Origin: Shewanella algidipiscicola
GTDB lineage: Bacteria > Pseudomonadota > Gammaproteobacteria > Enterobacterales > Shewanellaceae
DNA length: 64,000 nt
Direction of reading: 5' to 3'
Assembly: GCF_003605125.1 (NCBI RefSeq)
Contig: NZ_QPQT01000001.1
Coordinates: 372,001 to 436,000 of the forward strand
Part shown: positions 8,977 through 19,799 of the stretch, in pieces
Position numbering within the stretch: the stretch's first letter is position 1
How the letters are laid out: every line of letters starts with the position of its first letter
Notes under the pieces: model-generated
What the model was told of the DNA's origin: nothing
Seen by the model: only the letters and a program-made list of their open reading frames with translations
Databases searched by the model: none
Program-made: the position numbers and the translations under genes

Positions 8977-9516
8977 TTAGGCTAACTTATAGTCTTTAAT
9001 CTGAGCGAGATGGGCCGCCAGCGAAGCAAATTTGTGGTGCTGCTCCTCATCCCATACCACTTCATAATAAGGGCTTAACGCACTAGCCACAGCTTGATTG
9101 TCATTCACGTCATCATGGCGAGATAAAATACACAAACCATTTCCACGATGTTTCTCTCGAAATTGACTGACACACTTATTGGCAATATCGGCGTACTCTT
9201 CTGGGCGATCAATTTTCCCCACCATAGTGACTTCAGGATGAAGATTAGGATTAATCAGCACGGTTTTGAGCCCATTAAGAAAGCCGATACGCTCAGCCCA
9301 ATACGCTCCTAAGCCTACGCCAATGGCCATGGGGTGCGGATCGTCGCACACCTGCAACTGGCGGCTCACCTCATTAAGCAAATGCTGCATATCATGCTTT
9401 GGATGCAGAGTACTGTAACTGACTAAGCGTACATCATTGTCAATAAACTGTAATTGACGCATTTTTTCGTGATTACCCGGACTGGTTGCATCAAAGCCAT
9501 GAAAATAGAGGATCAT
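8977..9516 (-). CDS. ycfP: YcfP family (UPF0227) alpha/beta-hydrolase-like protein
   Basis: 179 residues, nearly the same length as E. coli YcfP (180) and very similar to it throughout ([57 protein letters not shown]). ATG 9516 is preceded by AGGTGA. The fold is that of an alpha/beta hydrolase, but the nucleophile-elbow position reads GVGLGAY, with no serine, as in the family, so enzyme activity is unproven. It follows nagZ at 75 bp, an order also found in enterobacteria, suggesting a link to cell-wall recycling that has not been shown here. Confidence 0.9.
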   Translation of the reverse strand: MILYFHGFDATSPGNHEKMRQLQFIDNDVRLVSYSTLHPKHDMQHLLNEVSRQLQVCDDPHPMAIGVGLGAYWAERIGFLNGLKTVLINPNLHPEVTMVGKIDRPEEYADIANKCVSQFREKHRGNGLCILSRHDDVNDNQAVASALSPYYEVVWDEEQHHKFASLAAHLAQIKDYKLA

Positions 9517-9591
9517 CCTGTCACCTACTGGTAAAGATTGAACATTAACCTTAGCTAACTTACCGCTGTTACTCGTTGCGCTATATCAAAG

Positions 9592-10605
9592 TTAGCTCAT
9601 TACAATCTGCTCGGCTAACAATTTTGCCTTATGCCAACGAGCCTCATCTTGTAATGCCTTAGCCACTTGCACCGGATCGGCACGTAATAGCGAAGCCGAA
9701 GCCTTAGGCGAGCACACTGGCCAACTGAAGTCGGTGAGCAGCTCGGTGACACCGCGGTTATCGTTACACACCAAAATCATATCGCAGCCTGCATCGAGGG
9801 CAGCTTTAGCGCGCTGTCGATATCCCCCCACCACACCGGCACCTTTCATCCCAAGATCATCAGAAAAAATCACCCCATTAAACTGCAATTCGCTACGCAG
9901 TACTTCTTGTAACCAGTAATGAGAAAAGCCTGCGGGATTAGGATCGACGCTATCGTAAATCACATGAGCAGGCATGATCCCCTGCAATTGTTGCTGAGCA
10001 ATGAGGTGCTTAAAGGGCAGCATATCGAGTTGCCTAATCTCTTGCTCGGATCTTGAGTCCACCGGTTGTGCAATGTGGGAGTCGGCAGCAACGCTACCGT
10101 GTCCGGGAAAGTGTTTACCCACCGCGGCCATACCTGCACTGCTCATTCCTTGAATAAAGGCATCGGCTAAGCGGATCACTTCTTGAGGTTGGCCACTAAA
10201 GGCGCGAGTGCCTATCACTTGGCTTATTCGATTAAGGTCAAGCACGGGGGCAAAGCTCAAATCAATATCACAGCTCAATAGCTCAACTGCCATTAAAAAA
10301 CCCAACTCGCAAGCCCACAGGCTAGCCTGCTCAATATCGCCGTTGGCTTTTGGCAAGATGTCACCCATGGTAGGTATGCGGCTAAAACCATCGAGAAAGC
10401 GCTGTACTCGCCCACCTTCATGATCAACGGCAATTAACAGATCTGGCCGCTGCGCACGGATAGATGCCACTAGCTCACATAACTGTGCCCGGTCATGATA
10501 ATTGCGGCTAAATAAAATAATACCGCCGACCATAGGATGCAGTAACTGGGTTTTCTCCTGCTCAGACAAGGTTGTGGACAGCAGGTCCATCATTAAATAG
10601 CTCAC
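9592..10605 (-). CDS. nagZ: Beta-N-acetylglucosaminidase NagZ
   Basis: 337 residues, glycoside hydrolase family 3, cytoplasmic. It removes N-acetylglucosamine from anhydro-muropeptides during peptidoglycan recycling; its products can induce AmpC-type beta-lactamases in other species. KHFPGHGSVAADSH carries the His/Asp general acid loop, and FSDDLGMKGA holds the nucleophile Asp. The start is GTG 10605, with GGGAG five bases upstream, giving MSYLMMDLLS. First gene of the minus-strand nagZ-ycfP pair. Confidence 0.95.
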   Translation of the reverse strand: MSYLMMDLLSTTLSEQEKTQLLHPMVGGIILFSRNYHDRAQLCELVASIRAQRPDLLIAVDHEGGRVQRFLDGFSRIPTMGDILPKANGDIEQASLWACELGFLMAVELLSCDIDLSFAPVLDLNRISQVIGTRAFSGQPQEVIRLADAFIQGMSSAGMAAVGKHFPGHGSVAADSHIAQPVDSRSEQEIRQLDMLPFKHLIAQQQLQGIMPAHVIYDSVDPNPAGFSHYWLQEVLRSELQFNGVIFSDDLGMKGAGVVGGYRQRAKAALDAGCDMILVCNDNRGVTELLTDFSWPVCSPKASASLLRADPVQVAKALQDEARWHKAKLLAEQIVMS

Positions 10606-10959
10606 TTTATCTCCCTAAAACACGCTAAACACTACGGCTCTCTATGCTGTAATGTAAAAATCAAAAAATAACGATTATCTATAAATATATGTATCTAAAA
10701 AGAAATGGATTCAATTGTGTAAAATTGCTTCACGCTACAATACACATATGCATAATATGCCTAATCCGAACAGCCTACCCCAAAAATAACTAATGCGAAA
10801 TATAGTGCAGAAGTATGGGATACTGCTACTTTATCAATCTTAATTTGCTGACACGTTTAGCACAACATTTTCACGGGTATGGTCAGCATAAACTGACGAA
10901 TAGACCTAAAATAATAAGATTGAATAACGATCACCATGAACACAAGCAGGGTTTTATAA
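10606..10959. other. Divergent regulatory gap between nagZ and sdaA
   Basis: 354 bp, strongly AT-rich near 10660-10760, with no supported gene. It must hold the promoters of nagZ (left) and sdaA (right). A seven-codon frame, MNTSRVL, at 10936-10959 ends exactly before the sdaA start. Confidence 0.55.
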
Positions 10960-12336
10960 ATGATTAGCGTATTTGACATGTTTAAAATTGGTATTGGACC
11001 ATCGAGCTCACACACTGTGGGCCCGATGAAAGCAGGTAATATCTTTATCAAAGATTTAGAAAAGCATGGTCATTTGGCAGCAACTGATGAACTGAGATCT
11101 GAACTCTTTGGCTCTCTTGGACAAACTGGTAAAGGTCACGGTACGGGTAAAGCCGTAATTTTAGGCTTAATGGGTGAAGAACCAGAAACGGTCGACACCG
11201 ATGCCATCGATGGGATTTTAGCTCACGTTAATGACACTCAATCATTAAACATGCCAAATCAAAAAGTGGTTCGCTTCAGCCGCGAGCATGGCATTACCTA
11301 CCACAGACGCAAGAGCCTCCCTGCACATGCTAATGCCATGACGCTTTATGCCTATGAAAAAGGCGAGTGTATCTATCAACGTACTTATTACTCAGTGGGT
11401 GGCGGCTTTATTCTCGATGAAGATGAAATTTTAGCTAAAAATGCTTCACCTGCGGCGCCCATTGAGGCTGCACCTTACGATTTTAATAGTGCAGCTGAAC
11501 TACTCAACATGTGTGTCGACAACGGTTTGAGCATATCTGCACTCATGATGGCAAATGAGCGCTCAGTGGGTGAAGAGCAAGAAATTAAGCAGCGCTTATG
11601 GCATATATGGCAAACCATGAAAACTTGCGTGGAGCGTGGCTATCAAAAAGAAGGCATTTTACCTGGTGGCCTCAAATTACGCCGTCGTGCTCCAGCCCTT
11701 TATCGTCGCCTTAAAGCCGAAGGTAAAAATACTGTCGATCCGTTAACGGCACTGGACTGGGTCGACCTATTTGCATTAGCCGTTAATGAGCAAAATGCAG
11801 CAGGCGATCGCGTGGTTACTGCCCCCACTAACGGCGCGGCGGGCATTATTCCTGCGGTATTATGTTATTACGATACTTTTGTTCAAGAGGTCGATATCGA
11901 CATCTGCTGCCAATATTTATTAACCGCAGCCGCTATCGGAATTTTATATAAGAAAAACGCTTCAATTTCTGGCGCTGAAGTGGGTTGTCAGGGTGAGGTC
12001 GGTGTAGCCTGCTCTATGGCCGCTGCAGCGCTAACCGAGATCATGGGCGGCACGGTAGAACACGTAGAAAACGCCGCCGAAATTGGTATGGAGCATAACC
12101 TAGGCTTAACCTGCGATCCGGTTGGAGGCTTAGTGCAAGTGCCTTGTATTGAACGTAACGCTATGGGGGCTGTTAAGGCAATTAATGCTTCTCGCCTAGC
12201 GATGCGCGGTGATGGTAATCATAAGGTGTCATTAGATAAGGTGATTAAAACCATGATGGATACCGGCAAAGACATGCGCAGCAAATACAAAGAAACCGCC
12301 AAAGGTGGTTTAGCGGTTAACATTGTAGAGTGTTAA
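10960..12336 (+). CDS. sdaA: L-serine ammonia-lyase (single-chain, iron-sulfur type)
   Basis: 458 residues, the usual length. It deaminates L-serine to pyruvate and ammonia using an oxygen-sensitive [4Fe-4S] cluster. The N-terminal beta domain contains [19 protein letters not shown], the hallmark of the family. The catalytic alpha domain contains [15 protein letters not shown] and the cluster cysteines in [14 protein letters not shown] and [17 protein letters not shown] 10960 directly follows a possible seven-codon leader stop (TAAATG). It is monocistronic, closed by the terminator at 12532-12557. Confidence 0.96.
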   Translation: MISVFDMFKIGIGPSSSHTVGPMKAGNIFIKDLEKHGHLAATDELRSELFGSLGQTGKGHGTGKAVILGLMGEEPETVDTDAIDGILAHVNDTQSLNMPNQKVVRFSREHGITYHRRKSLPAHANAMTLYAYEKGECIYQRTYYSVGGGFILDEDEILAKNASPAAPIEAAPYDFNSAAELLNMCVDNGLSISALMMANERSVGEEQEIKQRLWHIWQTMKTCVERGYQKEGILPGGLKLRRRAPALYRRLKAEGKNTVDPLTALDWVDLFALAVNEQNAAGDRVVTAPTNGAAGIIPAVLCYYDTFVQEVDIDICCQYLLTAAAIGILYKKNASISGAEVGCQGEVGVACSMAAAALTEIMGGTVEHVENAAEIGMEHNLGLTCDPVGGLVQVPCIERNAMGAVKAINASRLAMRGDGNHKVSLDKVIKTMMDTGKDMRSKYKETAKGGLAVNIVEC

Positions 12337-12671
12337 GCTGACAATACTGCATCTGCCGCCTCCGGCTCAGCTTGTCACTGTGCCCTGATGTTAGCAGTTA
12401 ACTTAACCTTTAGCCGAGCACGCTCTCGAGGTTATTATCCATAACCTCAGCCTCGCTCGATTATGGAGCTTAAGCATAGACGCGCAGGCAGCAAACCTAA
12501 AGCCCACCGCTTTTACTAAAAAAATCCCCATAAAAAACTCGCCTTGGCGAGTTTTTTATTACTATCGGTTTGTGTCACTATCAAATGCTGTTATCGACTG
12601 TCTCTGACGAGTATCACTTTTGGTATTTGTCCTAAAATTTAGTCGCAACACCTAAGGTAACATCCAAGGGC
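12337..12671. other. Convergent gap between sdaA and cysB
   Basis: 335 bp with no gene seen. Besides the terminator it contains an 8-bp hairpin (GAGGTTAT at 12428-12435, ATAACCTC at 12441-12448) of unknown role. Confidence 0.6.
12532..12557. terminator. Bidirectional terminator between sdaA and cysB
   Basis: Stem ACTCGCC/GGCGAGT with a two-base centre, flanked by six A on the left and six T on the right, so it can serve both convergent transcripts. Confidence 0.85.
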
Positions 12672-13649
<978 letters not shown>

Positions 13650-13870
13650 CTATCCTTTAGCAAGGTCTGTGCTCCAAGGCTTAACACCGCCTAAATAGGA
13701 AGCTAAGTATAAGAATTAGTTATAGTATACGAAAAAAATTAAAGCAAATAGAATATAGCATAGAGTTGTGGCAGATCACACGACTTTAGCGCAAAGCTAG
13801 ACTAAGATAGCTATGCTAGAGTGTTGATTTATAGTAGCATTAACGGAATTGCATAAATTATGGTAGACCT

Positions 13871-14647
13871 ATGATATTTACTTTGGTTCTGATCCTCATC
13901 GGTGCATTACTTCTACTGGTTATCGGTATCAATGTTATCCAACAGCAGAAAGAACGTGCCGAGGCAGAAAGAAGAACAGAATTAGCCAGACAGAGAGCCA
14001 TAATAGATGAAACTGAAACCGTATTGTCTTGCACCGGTATGTTTCCCTGCTCGACCAATATCGTGCTTATTCTCTATAAACGCGTTCAAGAGGCGTTGTC
14101 ACTGTCGGTAAGCCTAGGTGGCAATCAGGCAACGGATTACCATCGCCGCTTACAAGACATTAATGCTCAAATCGAAACCCTCAATAACGGTACAAAACAG
14201 AATCCGTCGGTGGAGAGTTTTCGCTTACCCGATACCGATAAACAGATCCTCACCTTAGTTCAAGTGCTTAAAAAGCTTAAGGCCATTTTGAGAGCCGAGC
14301 ATAACAAAGGCAAAATTGATCCTACCATTTTTGCTCAAGAAGAGGCTCGTATCGACAGCTTACAATTAAGAATTAATGTCGACTCTATGTTATCGCGCGC
14401 CCGCAGTGCCAGTTTTATGAAGCAATATGGCTCATCTAAACAGATGGTGACCAAGGCGCTGGCGACCTTGCATACCATTAAAGCCATGACGCCTAACGAT
14501 CCATTTATTACCAAAAAAGTCGATGAAGCTAAAATATTACTCGATGAGATCATGGGAGCACAGAAGCAAGCTGCGCCTAACGCACCTCAGCCTAAAAATG
14601 ATGATGACGATATTGATGTATTGTTCCAACCAAAGAAAAAGTGGTAG
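13871..14647 (+). CDS. Unrecognised membrane-anchored protein with coiled coil and acidic-basic C-terminal tail
   Basis: 258 residues, family not recognised. The N-terminus is one membrane segment (MIFTLVLILIGALLLLVIGI, residues 1-22) followed by a charged helical region (QQQKERAEAERRTELARQRA), so the bulk is probably cytoplasmic. Residues 90-200 are helical, with many Gln, Lys and Leu. The last 15 residues (DDDDIDVLFQPKKKW) combine an acidic run and a basic-aromatic end, after a Pro/Ala-rich linker, and look like a docking tail. Two cysteines (C54, C60) lie close together in SCTGMFPC. It is transcribed alone, from the cysB divergent region to the terminator at 14691-14720. Confidence 0.8.
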   Translation: MIFTLVLILIGALLLLVIGINVIQQQKERAEAERRTELARQRAIIDETETVLSCTGMFPCSTNIVLILYKRVQEALSLSVSLGGNQATDYHRRLQDINAQIETLNNGTKQNPSVESFRLPDTDKQILTLVQVLKKLKAILRAEHNKGKIDPTIFAQEEARIDSLQLRINVDSMLSRARSASFMKQYGSSKQMVTKALATLHTIKAMTPNDPFITKKVDEAKILLDEIMGAQKQAAPNAPQPKNDDDDIDVLFQPKKKW

Positions 14648-14690
14648 TGCTAATCACAAACTAACAGCGCCCCATAAATGCTATCCATAA

Positions 14691-14720
14691 AAAAATCGCC
14701 TCTTGATGGGCGATTTTTTT
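14691..14720. terminator. Bidirectional terminator
   Basis: AAAAATCGCC (14691-14700) pairs with GGCGATTTTT (14709-14718), with A and T runs outside, serving the 258-residue gene and, in the other direction, pdxH. Confidence 0.85.
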
Positions 14721-14786
14721 ATGTTTCATACGAGCAAGTCACAAGCGTAACGAGGAAGACGAGATGATTCGTTCAGCCCAACAAAT

Positions 14787-15428
14787 TTAAGGCGCTAAAC
14801 GGTCAATCTCCCAGCCTTTGTCCGCCCTAGTGTATAAAAAGCGATCGTGTAAACGATGCTCTCCACCTTGCCAAAACTCGATACTCGATGGACGCACTAG
14901 ATAACCGCCCCAAAACTTTGGCAAAGGCACTTCACCTTGACTAAATTTGGCTTTCATTTCTGCAAATTTGCTTTCAAGTGCTTGTCTTGCCGAAATTTTA
15001 CTCGACTGCTTCGAGACCCAAGCGGCTATCTGGCTCTCTTTAGGGCGAGTCATAAAGTATTTTAACACTTCTGCAGTCGACAGCGGCTCGGCAACCCCCG
15101 TAACCGCCACCTGCCGTTCTAATGCATGCCAAGGAAACAACAGGCTCACTTTGGCGTTGTGGGCAATCTGCTCCGCCTTACGACTCGCAAGATTGGTAAA
15201 AAAGACAAATCCGTCATTATCAAACCGTTTAAGCAATACGATACGCTGAAAAGGTTGCCCCGTTTCATCCACCGTAGCAACAGACATGGCGGTGGGATCG
15301 GTCAACACCTCGGCATCACGAATTTGCTCTAGCCAGGTCTCGAATAGTGCCATAGGGTGCTCAGGCAGCTCATCGCGATGTAAGCCGCCTAAAGTATATT
15401 CTCGCCTGATATCACTGATCTTAGACAT
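14787..15428 (-). CDS. pdxH: Pyridoxamine 5'-phosphate oxidase
   Basis: 213 residues, the standard length. It makes pyridoxal 5'-phosphate from PNP or PMP using FMN and oxygen. [16 protein letters not shown], the FMN-binding [18 protein letters not shown] and the C-terminal [15 protein letters not shown] with the final LAP are the family signatures. ATG 15428 has AAGGAAAGG upstream. It lies 59 bp after speB on the same strand. PLP is the cofactor of the arginine decarboxylase encoded at the head of the cluster, which gives a plausible reason for the grouping. Confidence 0.96.
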   Translation of the reverse strand: MSKISDIRREYTLGGLHRDELPEHPMALFETWLEQIRDAEVLTDPTAMSVATVDETGQPFQRIVLLKRFDNDGFVFFTNLASRKAEQIAHNAKVSLLFPWHALERQVAVTGVAEPLSTAEVLKYFMTRPKESQIAAWVSKQSSKISARQALESKFAEMKAKFSQGEVPLPKFWGGYLVRPSSIEFWQGGEHRLHDRFLYTRADKGWEIDRLAP

Positions 15429-15487
15429 CTTTCAACCTTTCCTTGCGGTATGTAATCAAACCCTTGTCGTCAACTGTATTATAACGG

Positions 15488-16411
15488 TTACTTTTTATGC
15501 GCACTTGCCCAAACATGCAACATCTCTAGCCCTAAGGTTGCGCCAGCTAAGGCGGTGATCTCAGCCGAGTCATAAGCCGGGGCCACTTCTACAACGTCCA
15601 TGCCCACAACATTCATACCGCGCAGGCCACGAATGATTTTCATCGCTTTATCACTGGTTAAACCGCCGCACACTGGGGTGCCAGTACCTGGAGCATAGGC
15701 TGGATCGAGACAGTCAATGTCAAAGGTGACGTAAAGAGGCATATCCCCCACTCGCGCCTTAATTTGCGCCACAATATCATCGGCACTTAAATCGTTGGCA
15801 GTCGCGGCATCAATCACCTGAAATAGATGGTTACTGGTATCGAACTCGGTGCGGATCCCAATTTGGATAGAATGAGCTGCATCGATAATGCCTTCATTGG
15901 GCGCATGGAAAAACATAGTGCCATGATCGTACTTGCTCCCCTGAGAATAGGTATCTGTATGGGCATCAAAATGTAGCAAGGCCATTTTTCCGTGTTTTTT
16001 ATAGTGTGCCCTTAACAAGGGTAAAGTCACAAAGTGATCTCCACCAAAGCTCAGCATCGCCTTACCTGAACTGATAATTGCCGTGGCAAAATCTTCTACG
16101 CGTTGGGTAAAATCTGCTGCATCACCGCAATCGTATACTAGATCACCGGCATCGACCATTTTAAGGCATTCGCTTAATTTAAAATCCCAAGGCCAGCGTT
16201 GCTCTTCCCAAGCCAGATTAACCGAAGCTTGACGAATAGCACCAGGTCCCATACGGCCACCAGAACGACCAGTGGTTGCCATATCGAACGGTAAACCTAA
16301 TATCACCACATCGGCATCGCTTTGCAGTGGTTTAAAATCCAAAGGTTGTCTTAAATAACCAAATGCATTGGAATAAAGCGAATAGTCAGGCTTATCTGCA
16401 ATCGTGGTCAT
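15488..16411 (-). CDS. speB: Agmatinase
   Basis: 307 residues, ureohydrolase family. It splits agmatine into putrescine and urea with two Mn ions. Metal ligands are visible in [22 protein letters not shown] and [23 protein letters not shown] 16411 has GGAG nine bases upstream. It is 28 bp after the AdoMet decarboxylase gene and completes the arginine-to-putrescine route started by speA. Confidence 0.95.
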   Translation of the reverse strand: MTTIADKPDYSLYSNAFGYLRQPLDFKPLQSDADVVILGLPFDMATTGRSGGRMGPGAIRQASVNLAWEEQRWPWDFKLSECLKMVDAGDLVYDCGDAADFTQRVEDFATAIISSGKAMLSFGGDHFVTLPLLRAHYKKHGKMALLHFDAHTDTYSQGSKYDHGTMFFHAPNEGIIDAAHSIQIGIRTEFDTSNHLFQVIDAATANDLSADDIVAQIKARVGDMPLYVTFDIDCLDPAYAPGTGTPVCGGLTSDKAMKIIRGLRGMNVVGMDVVEVAPAYDSAEITALAGATLGLEMLHVWASAHKK

Positions 16412-16439
16412 GGTTGCTCCATATGTTGTTAACTAATGA

Positions 16440-17360
16440 TCACAAGCTCACTACCGTTAGTGGTTCGCTAACGCGTGGTTTGTAATGGCTAATATAAAGG
16501 GTATTGGTATCGTTTAATACTAAGTGGGTTTGCGCCAATAATTGCGAAGCCATAAACTCGTAATGACTTAACGAAGCATTAATCCCCACCACATCCCAAC
16601 TACTTGGTTTAAAAACAGTAATTAATGAGTTTAACCCATCCATTAGCCGGTGCCCCGCCCTCATATTGGTCTCTATGCTGACATAAGAGCTGGGTTGTTG
16701 TGGCGTAATGTGCAGGGTAATGTATTCGCGCCCATGAATGCCGTTAATCGAATATCCCATAGGGTCAAATAAATAGTCATCAAAGGTAAATTCAGGCCAG
16801 ATAACGCCCAGCTGTAATAAGGATAAAATGGTGTCTTTAGACTGCTGCGGACCACACAGATAATCGGCCACGTCACCCTTTATATGGTAAAGCTGTAACG
16901 CGCAGCTGTACTGACTGTGGGCAGATGGTGCGCTACAAAAAAGATAGTGATGATGGCTGTCCAGATCACCGATACGATAAGCCTGCCCAGCAATAGACTG
17001 CTTTAATCGAGCAATATCCTCTTCAAAGCGAGTTGCCTGCAGATGAGGAAACAGTTCGCTCTTGCGTTGATAGCTAAACCAGACAATATGGTCAATACCA
17101 ATGCTTTTTACGATATGCAGAGTCGTATCGACTAAACTGGTATTACCGCAGGTGATCAATAGCAGTTTGTTATGCCAAACAAATAAGCTCGACTCACTCA
17201 ATACATAAGCGTCACAGTCGGCATTAGTCTGGGTCGACAATATCTCGGCTCCGGCTTTCGCCAAGGCTGATGACCAAAATTCACCAGTAAACCCGCGCAG
17301 CGATGCACTGGCATCGTCAATCACCATCTCTAACCGCTTCTCTGCGCCTTCAAACAACAT
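16440..17360 (-). CDS. S-adenosylmethionine decarboxylase proenzyme, eukaryotic type
   Basis: 306 residues. The sequence matches the eukaryotic family (PF01536) and not the short bacterial SpeD/SpeH types. FEGAEKRLEM opens it, AYVLSESSLFV (51-61) holds the self-cleavage site, with E56-S57 equivalent to human E67-S68 and S57 becoming the pyruvoyl group. C71 in LITCGNT is equivalent to human C82, and S204 and H217 in GYSINGIHGREYITLHITP are equivalent to S229 and H243. The product, decarboxylated AdoMet, is the aminopropyl donor for spermidine. It lies between speA and speB in one cluster. No aminopropyltransferase gene is in the window. All processing residues appear intact, so an active enzyme is likely. 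Confidence 0.93.
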   Translation of the reverse strand: MLFEGAEKRLEMVIDDASASLRGFTGEFWSSALAKAGAEILSTQTNADCDAYVLSESSLFVWHNKLLLITCGNTSLVDTTLHIVKSIGIDHIVWFSYQRKSELFPHLQATRFEEDIARLKQSIAGQAYRIGDLDSHHHYLFCSAPSAHSQYSCALQLYHIKGDVADYLCGPQQSKDTILSLLQLGVIWPEFTFDDYLFDPMGYSINGIHGREYITLHITPQQPSSYVSIETNMRAGHRLMDGLNSLITVFKPSSWDVVGINASLSHYEFMASQLLAQTHLVLNDTNTLYISHYKPRVSEPLTVVSL

Positions 17361-17390
17361 AGTCTTAACTACCTAAAATTCATCAAACGG

Positions 17391-17431
17391 CATAAAGCCA
17401 GCTTTAGCGTAGGCTTATCTCTGGCTTTATG
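17391..17431 (-). repeat. 11-bp inverted repeat between speA and the AdoMet decarboxylase gene
   Basis: CATAAAGCCAG (17391-17401) and CTGGCTTTATG (17421-17431) are perfect complements with a 19-base loop. No T run follows on the minus strand, so it looks more like an intercistronic processing or attenuation structure than a full terminator. Confidence 0.7.
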
Positions 17432-17454
17432 CTGCACACTATTATTATGAGCGC

Positions 17455-19368
17455 TTAAGAAAAATCTTCCAAATAGGTGTAGCCTTTTAGACCTAGCTGC
17501 AGCTCTTCTAAAATATTGGCCCGTTCACCCTCTTCAATGTGTTGATTGACCAGCTCTTCATACGTTCGCATAAACGAGACAGCATCAAGGTTCACATAAC
17601 GCAATACGTCAGCAACAGTATCGCCAGCAAGCACAGATTCGATGTTGACTACACCATTGTCTTCTAGGCGCACAACCGCAGAATTAGTATCGCCGAATAG
17701 GTTGTGCATATCCCCCAAGATCTCTTGATATGCACCCACAAGGAAGAAACCTATCAGATAGGGGCTTTCGGCGCTCCATGCAGGGACCGGTAGGGTAGTT
17801 TCAATACCTTGACCGTCAACATATTGATCGACAATCCCATCTGAGTCACAGGTGATATCTAGCATCACCGCCCGGCGCTCTGGTTCTTTATCTAAACCAC
17901 TCAATGGCATCACAGGGAAAACCTGATCGATACCCCAAGCATCGGGCAACGACTGAAACAGTGAAAAATTAACAAAAAATTTATCGGCTAATTTTTCATT
18001 TAATTCATCGATTACTGGGCGGTGGAAACGATATTTACTGCTCATCACCCCTTTGAGTTCATAGCAAACACGCAGGTTCATCTGCTCGGCCCACGCACGG
18101 TCGGCAAGGCTCACTTGACCAAGCGCAAATAAGGAATGCACTTCAGATAAATCACTTTGCACATCATGATAAATTTCAATCAGGGCACGTTGATCGGCGC
18201 GGGCGCTGACCTCTGTCCATGATTGCCACATGTTTTTCAGTTGCTGTGGAGCGTCGTCATTAGGCTGCTCAATCTGTTCACACTTATAGGCTTCTGTGCC
18301 GATGACATCGGTGATCAACACGGCATGGTGCGCTGTTAAATAGCGGCCAGACTCAGAGATCAATCTTGGCATAGGTTGGCCATACTCGGTGCACATATCT
18401 TTTAGCACACTGACAATATTGTTGGCATATTCGGTTAAGCCGTAGTTCATCGAATTACTGCTTTGGCTACGAGTGCCATCATAATCAACCGCTAAGCCGC
18501 CGCCCACATCGAAACATTTAACATTCGCGCCCAGCTTTTGCAGCTCACAGTAAAAGCGCCCTGCTTCACTTACACCACTGCGAATATCGCGAATATTGGC
18601 GATTTGCGAACCCAAGTGGAAGTGCAATAACTGTAAACAATCCAACATATTATTGGCTTTCAACGAGTCAATAACGGTTAGTACTTGCGCCGCAGATAAA
18701 CCAAATTTGGATTTTTCTCCACCACTGGCTTGCCACTTGCCTTTACCTTGGAACGCCAGGCGTACCCGTAACCCTAAACGGGGCGTGACGCCCAACTTTT
18801 TGGCTTCTTCGAGTACCACTTTCAGCTCAGAGAGTTTTTCGAGCACGATATAGACGCTATGTCCCAGTTTTTCACCGATCAAGGCCAGACGAATATATTC
18901 GACATCTTTGTAGCCATTACAGATGATCACCGAACTGGCCTTTTGTGCCATGGCGAGAACGGCCATTAATTCAGGCTTACTGCCGGCTTCTAGCCCTAAT
19001 TGCGGCACCTCTTTTGACACTTGGCTGGCTAAGATCTCTTCAACCACAGTTTGTTGCTGGTTAACCTTAATAGGATAAACCAACAAATAATCTGATTGGT
19101 ATTCATAACGTTGGATCGCTTGGTTAAACGCATGACACAAGCTATTCACTCTGTGATGAAGGATTTGTGGGAAACGGACTAATACCGGCAAAGCCACACC
19201 AGACTTAACCATATCCTTGGCTAACTCATTTAACCCAATACTGTGCTCAGGATGATTCGGATCGGGCGATACGGTCACCTCACCGGCCTCGCTTATGCCG
19301 TAGAGCCCAGAGCTCCAGTAATTTACGTTATAACCAGCGTAAGCATCTTGAATAGACCAATTACTCAT
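17455..19368 (-). CDS. speA: Biosynthetic arginine decarboxylase
   Basis: 637 residues, PLP-dependent fold III enzyme that converts arginine to agmatine. [10 protein letters not shown] contains the PLP lysine. [30 protein letters not shown] and the C-terminal [17 protein letters not shown] are family motifs. ATG 19368 is preceded by AGGTTGAG. It heads the minus-strand cluster speA, AdoMet decarboxylase, speB, pdxH. The enzyme is longer than ornithine and lysine fold III enzymes, as expected for SpeA. Confidence 0.97.
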   Translation of the reverse strand: MSNWSIQDAYAGYNVNYWSSGLYGISEAGEVTVSPDPNHPEHSIGLNELAKDMVKSGVALPVLVRFPQILHHRVNSLCHAFNQAIQRYEYQSDYLLVYPIKVNQQQTVVEEILASQVSKEVPQLGLEAGSKPELMAVLAMAQKASSVIICNGYKDVEYIRLALIGEKLGHSVYIVLEKLSELKVVLEEAKKLGVTPRLGLRVRLAFQGKGKWQASGGEKSKFGLSAAQVLTVIDSLKANNMLDCLQLLHFHLGSQIANIRDIRSGVSEAGRFYCELQKLGANVKCFDVGGGLAVDYDGTRSQSSNSMNYGLTEYANNIVSVLKDMCTEYGQPMPRLISESGRYLTAHHAVLITDVIGTEAYKCEQIEQPNDDAPQQLKNMWQSWTEVSARADQRALIEIYHDVQSDLSEVHSLFALGQVSLADRAWAEQMNLRVCYELKGVMSSKYRFHRPVIDELNEKLADKFFVNFSLFQSLPDAWGIDQVFPVMPLSGLDKEPERRAVMLDITCDSDGIVDQYVDGQGIETTLPVPAWSAESPYLIGFFLVGAYQEILGDMHNLFGDTNSAVVRLEDNGVVNIESVLAGDTVADVLRYVNLDAVSFMRTYEELVNQHIEEGERANILEELQLGLKGYTYLEDFS

Positions 19369-19799
19369 ATTTTCTCAACCTGTCTATTGACATTTATATT
19401 CAGTAAGCTGCTTGCTTACCAACACATTAATGTTACTCAATATCGCACCATATCAGGTAAATAAGCCGCAACATCAACACCATTTTTGAGTGTCAGCTAT
19501 CGAAGAAATGACTCCGAGTCCCCGTCATTAAACTGCCTAGATTGACTCTGTTTTAAAGTAAAAAAGGCGCGCAATTAAACCCTCGAAACTCACTCAATGC
19601 AAGTAACATTATCACAATAATTTATTACAAGGGGGATTACACTGTATTGCAACTAACTTTTAGGGCTATGACACTCAGGGTGCAGCGATTAACCCCATAA
19701 AAAAATAAACCATGTTAACTTAAGTGCAATGCAGCATATTAAGTAAAATTCCACTATAATCCGCAGTCGAGTTTGTCAGCCAATACCATAGAGAATCCC
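19369..19799. other. Divergent gap between speA and the cvfB-like gene
   Basis: 431 bp with no supported gene. It is AT-rich and must hold the promoters of the polyamine cluster and of the RNA-binding protein. Only a small 6-bp hairpin (GTAAGC/GCTTAC, 19403-19419) stands out. Confidence 0.55.

Noticed and set aside
13740-13800. CRP site (TGTGGCAGATCACA) upstream of the unknown gene beside cysB
   Set aside because: The half-sites are two bases too close for TGTGA-N6-TCACA and the left half has a mismatch.
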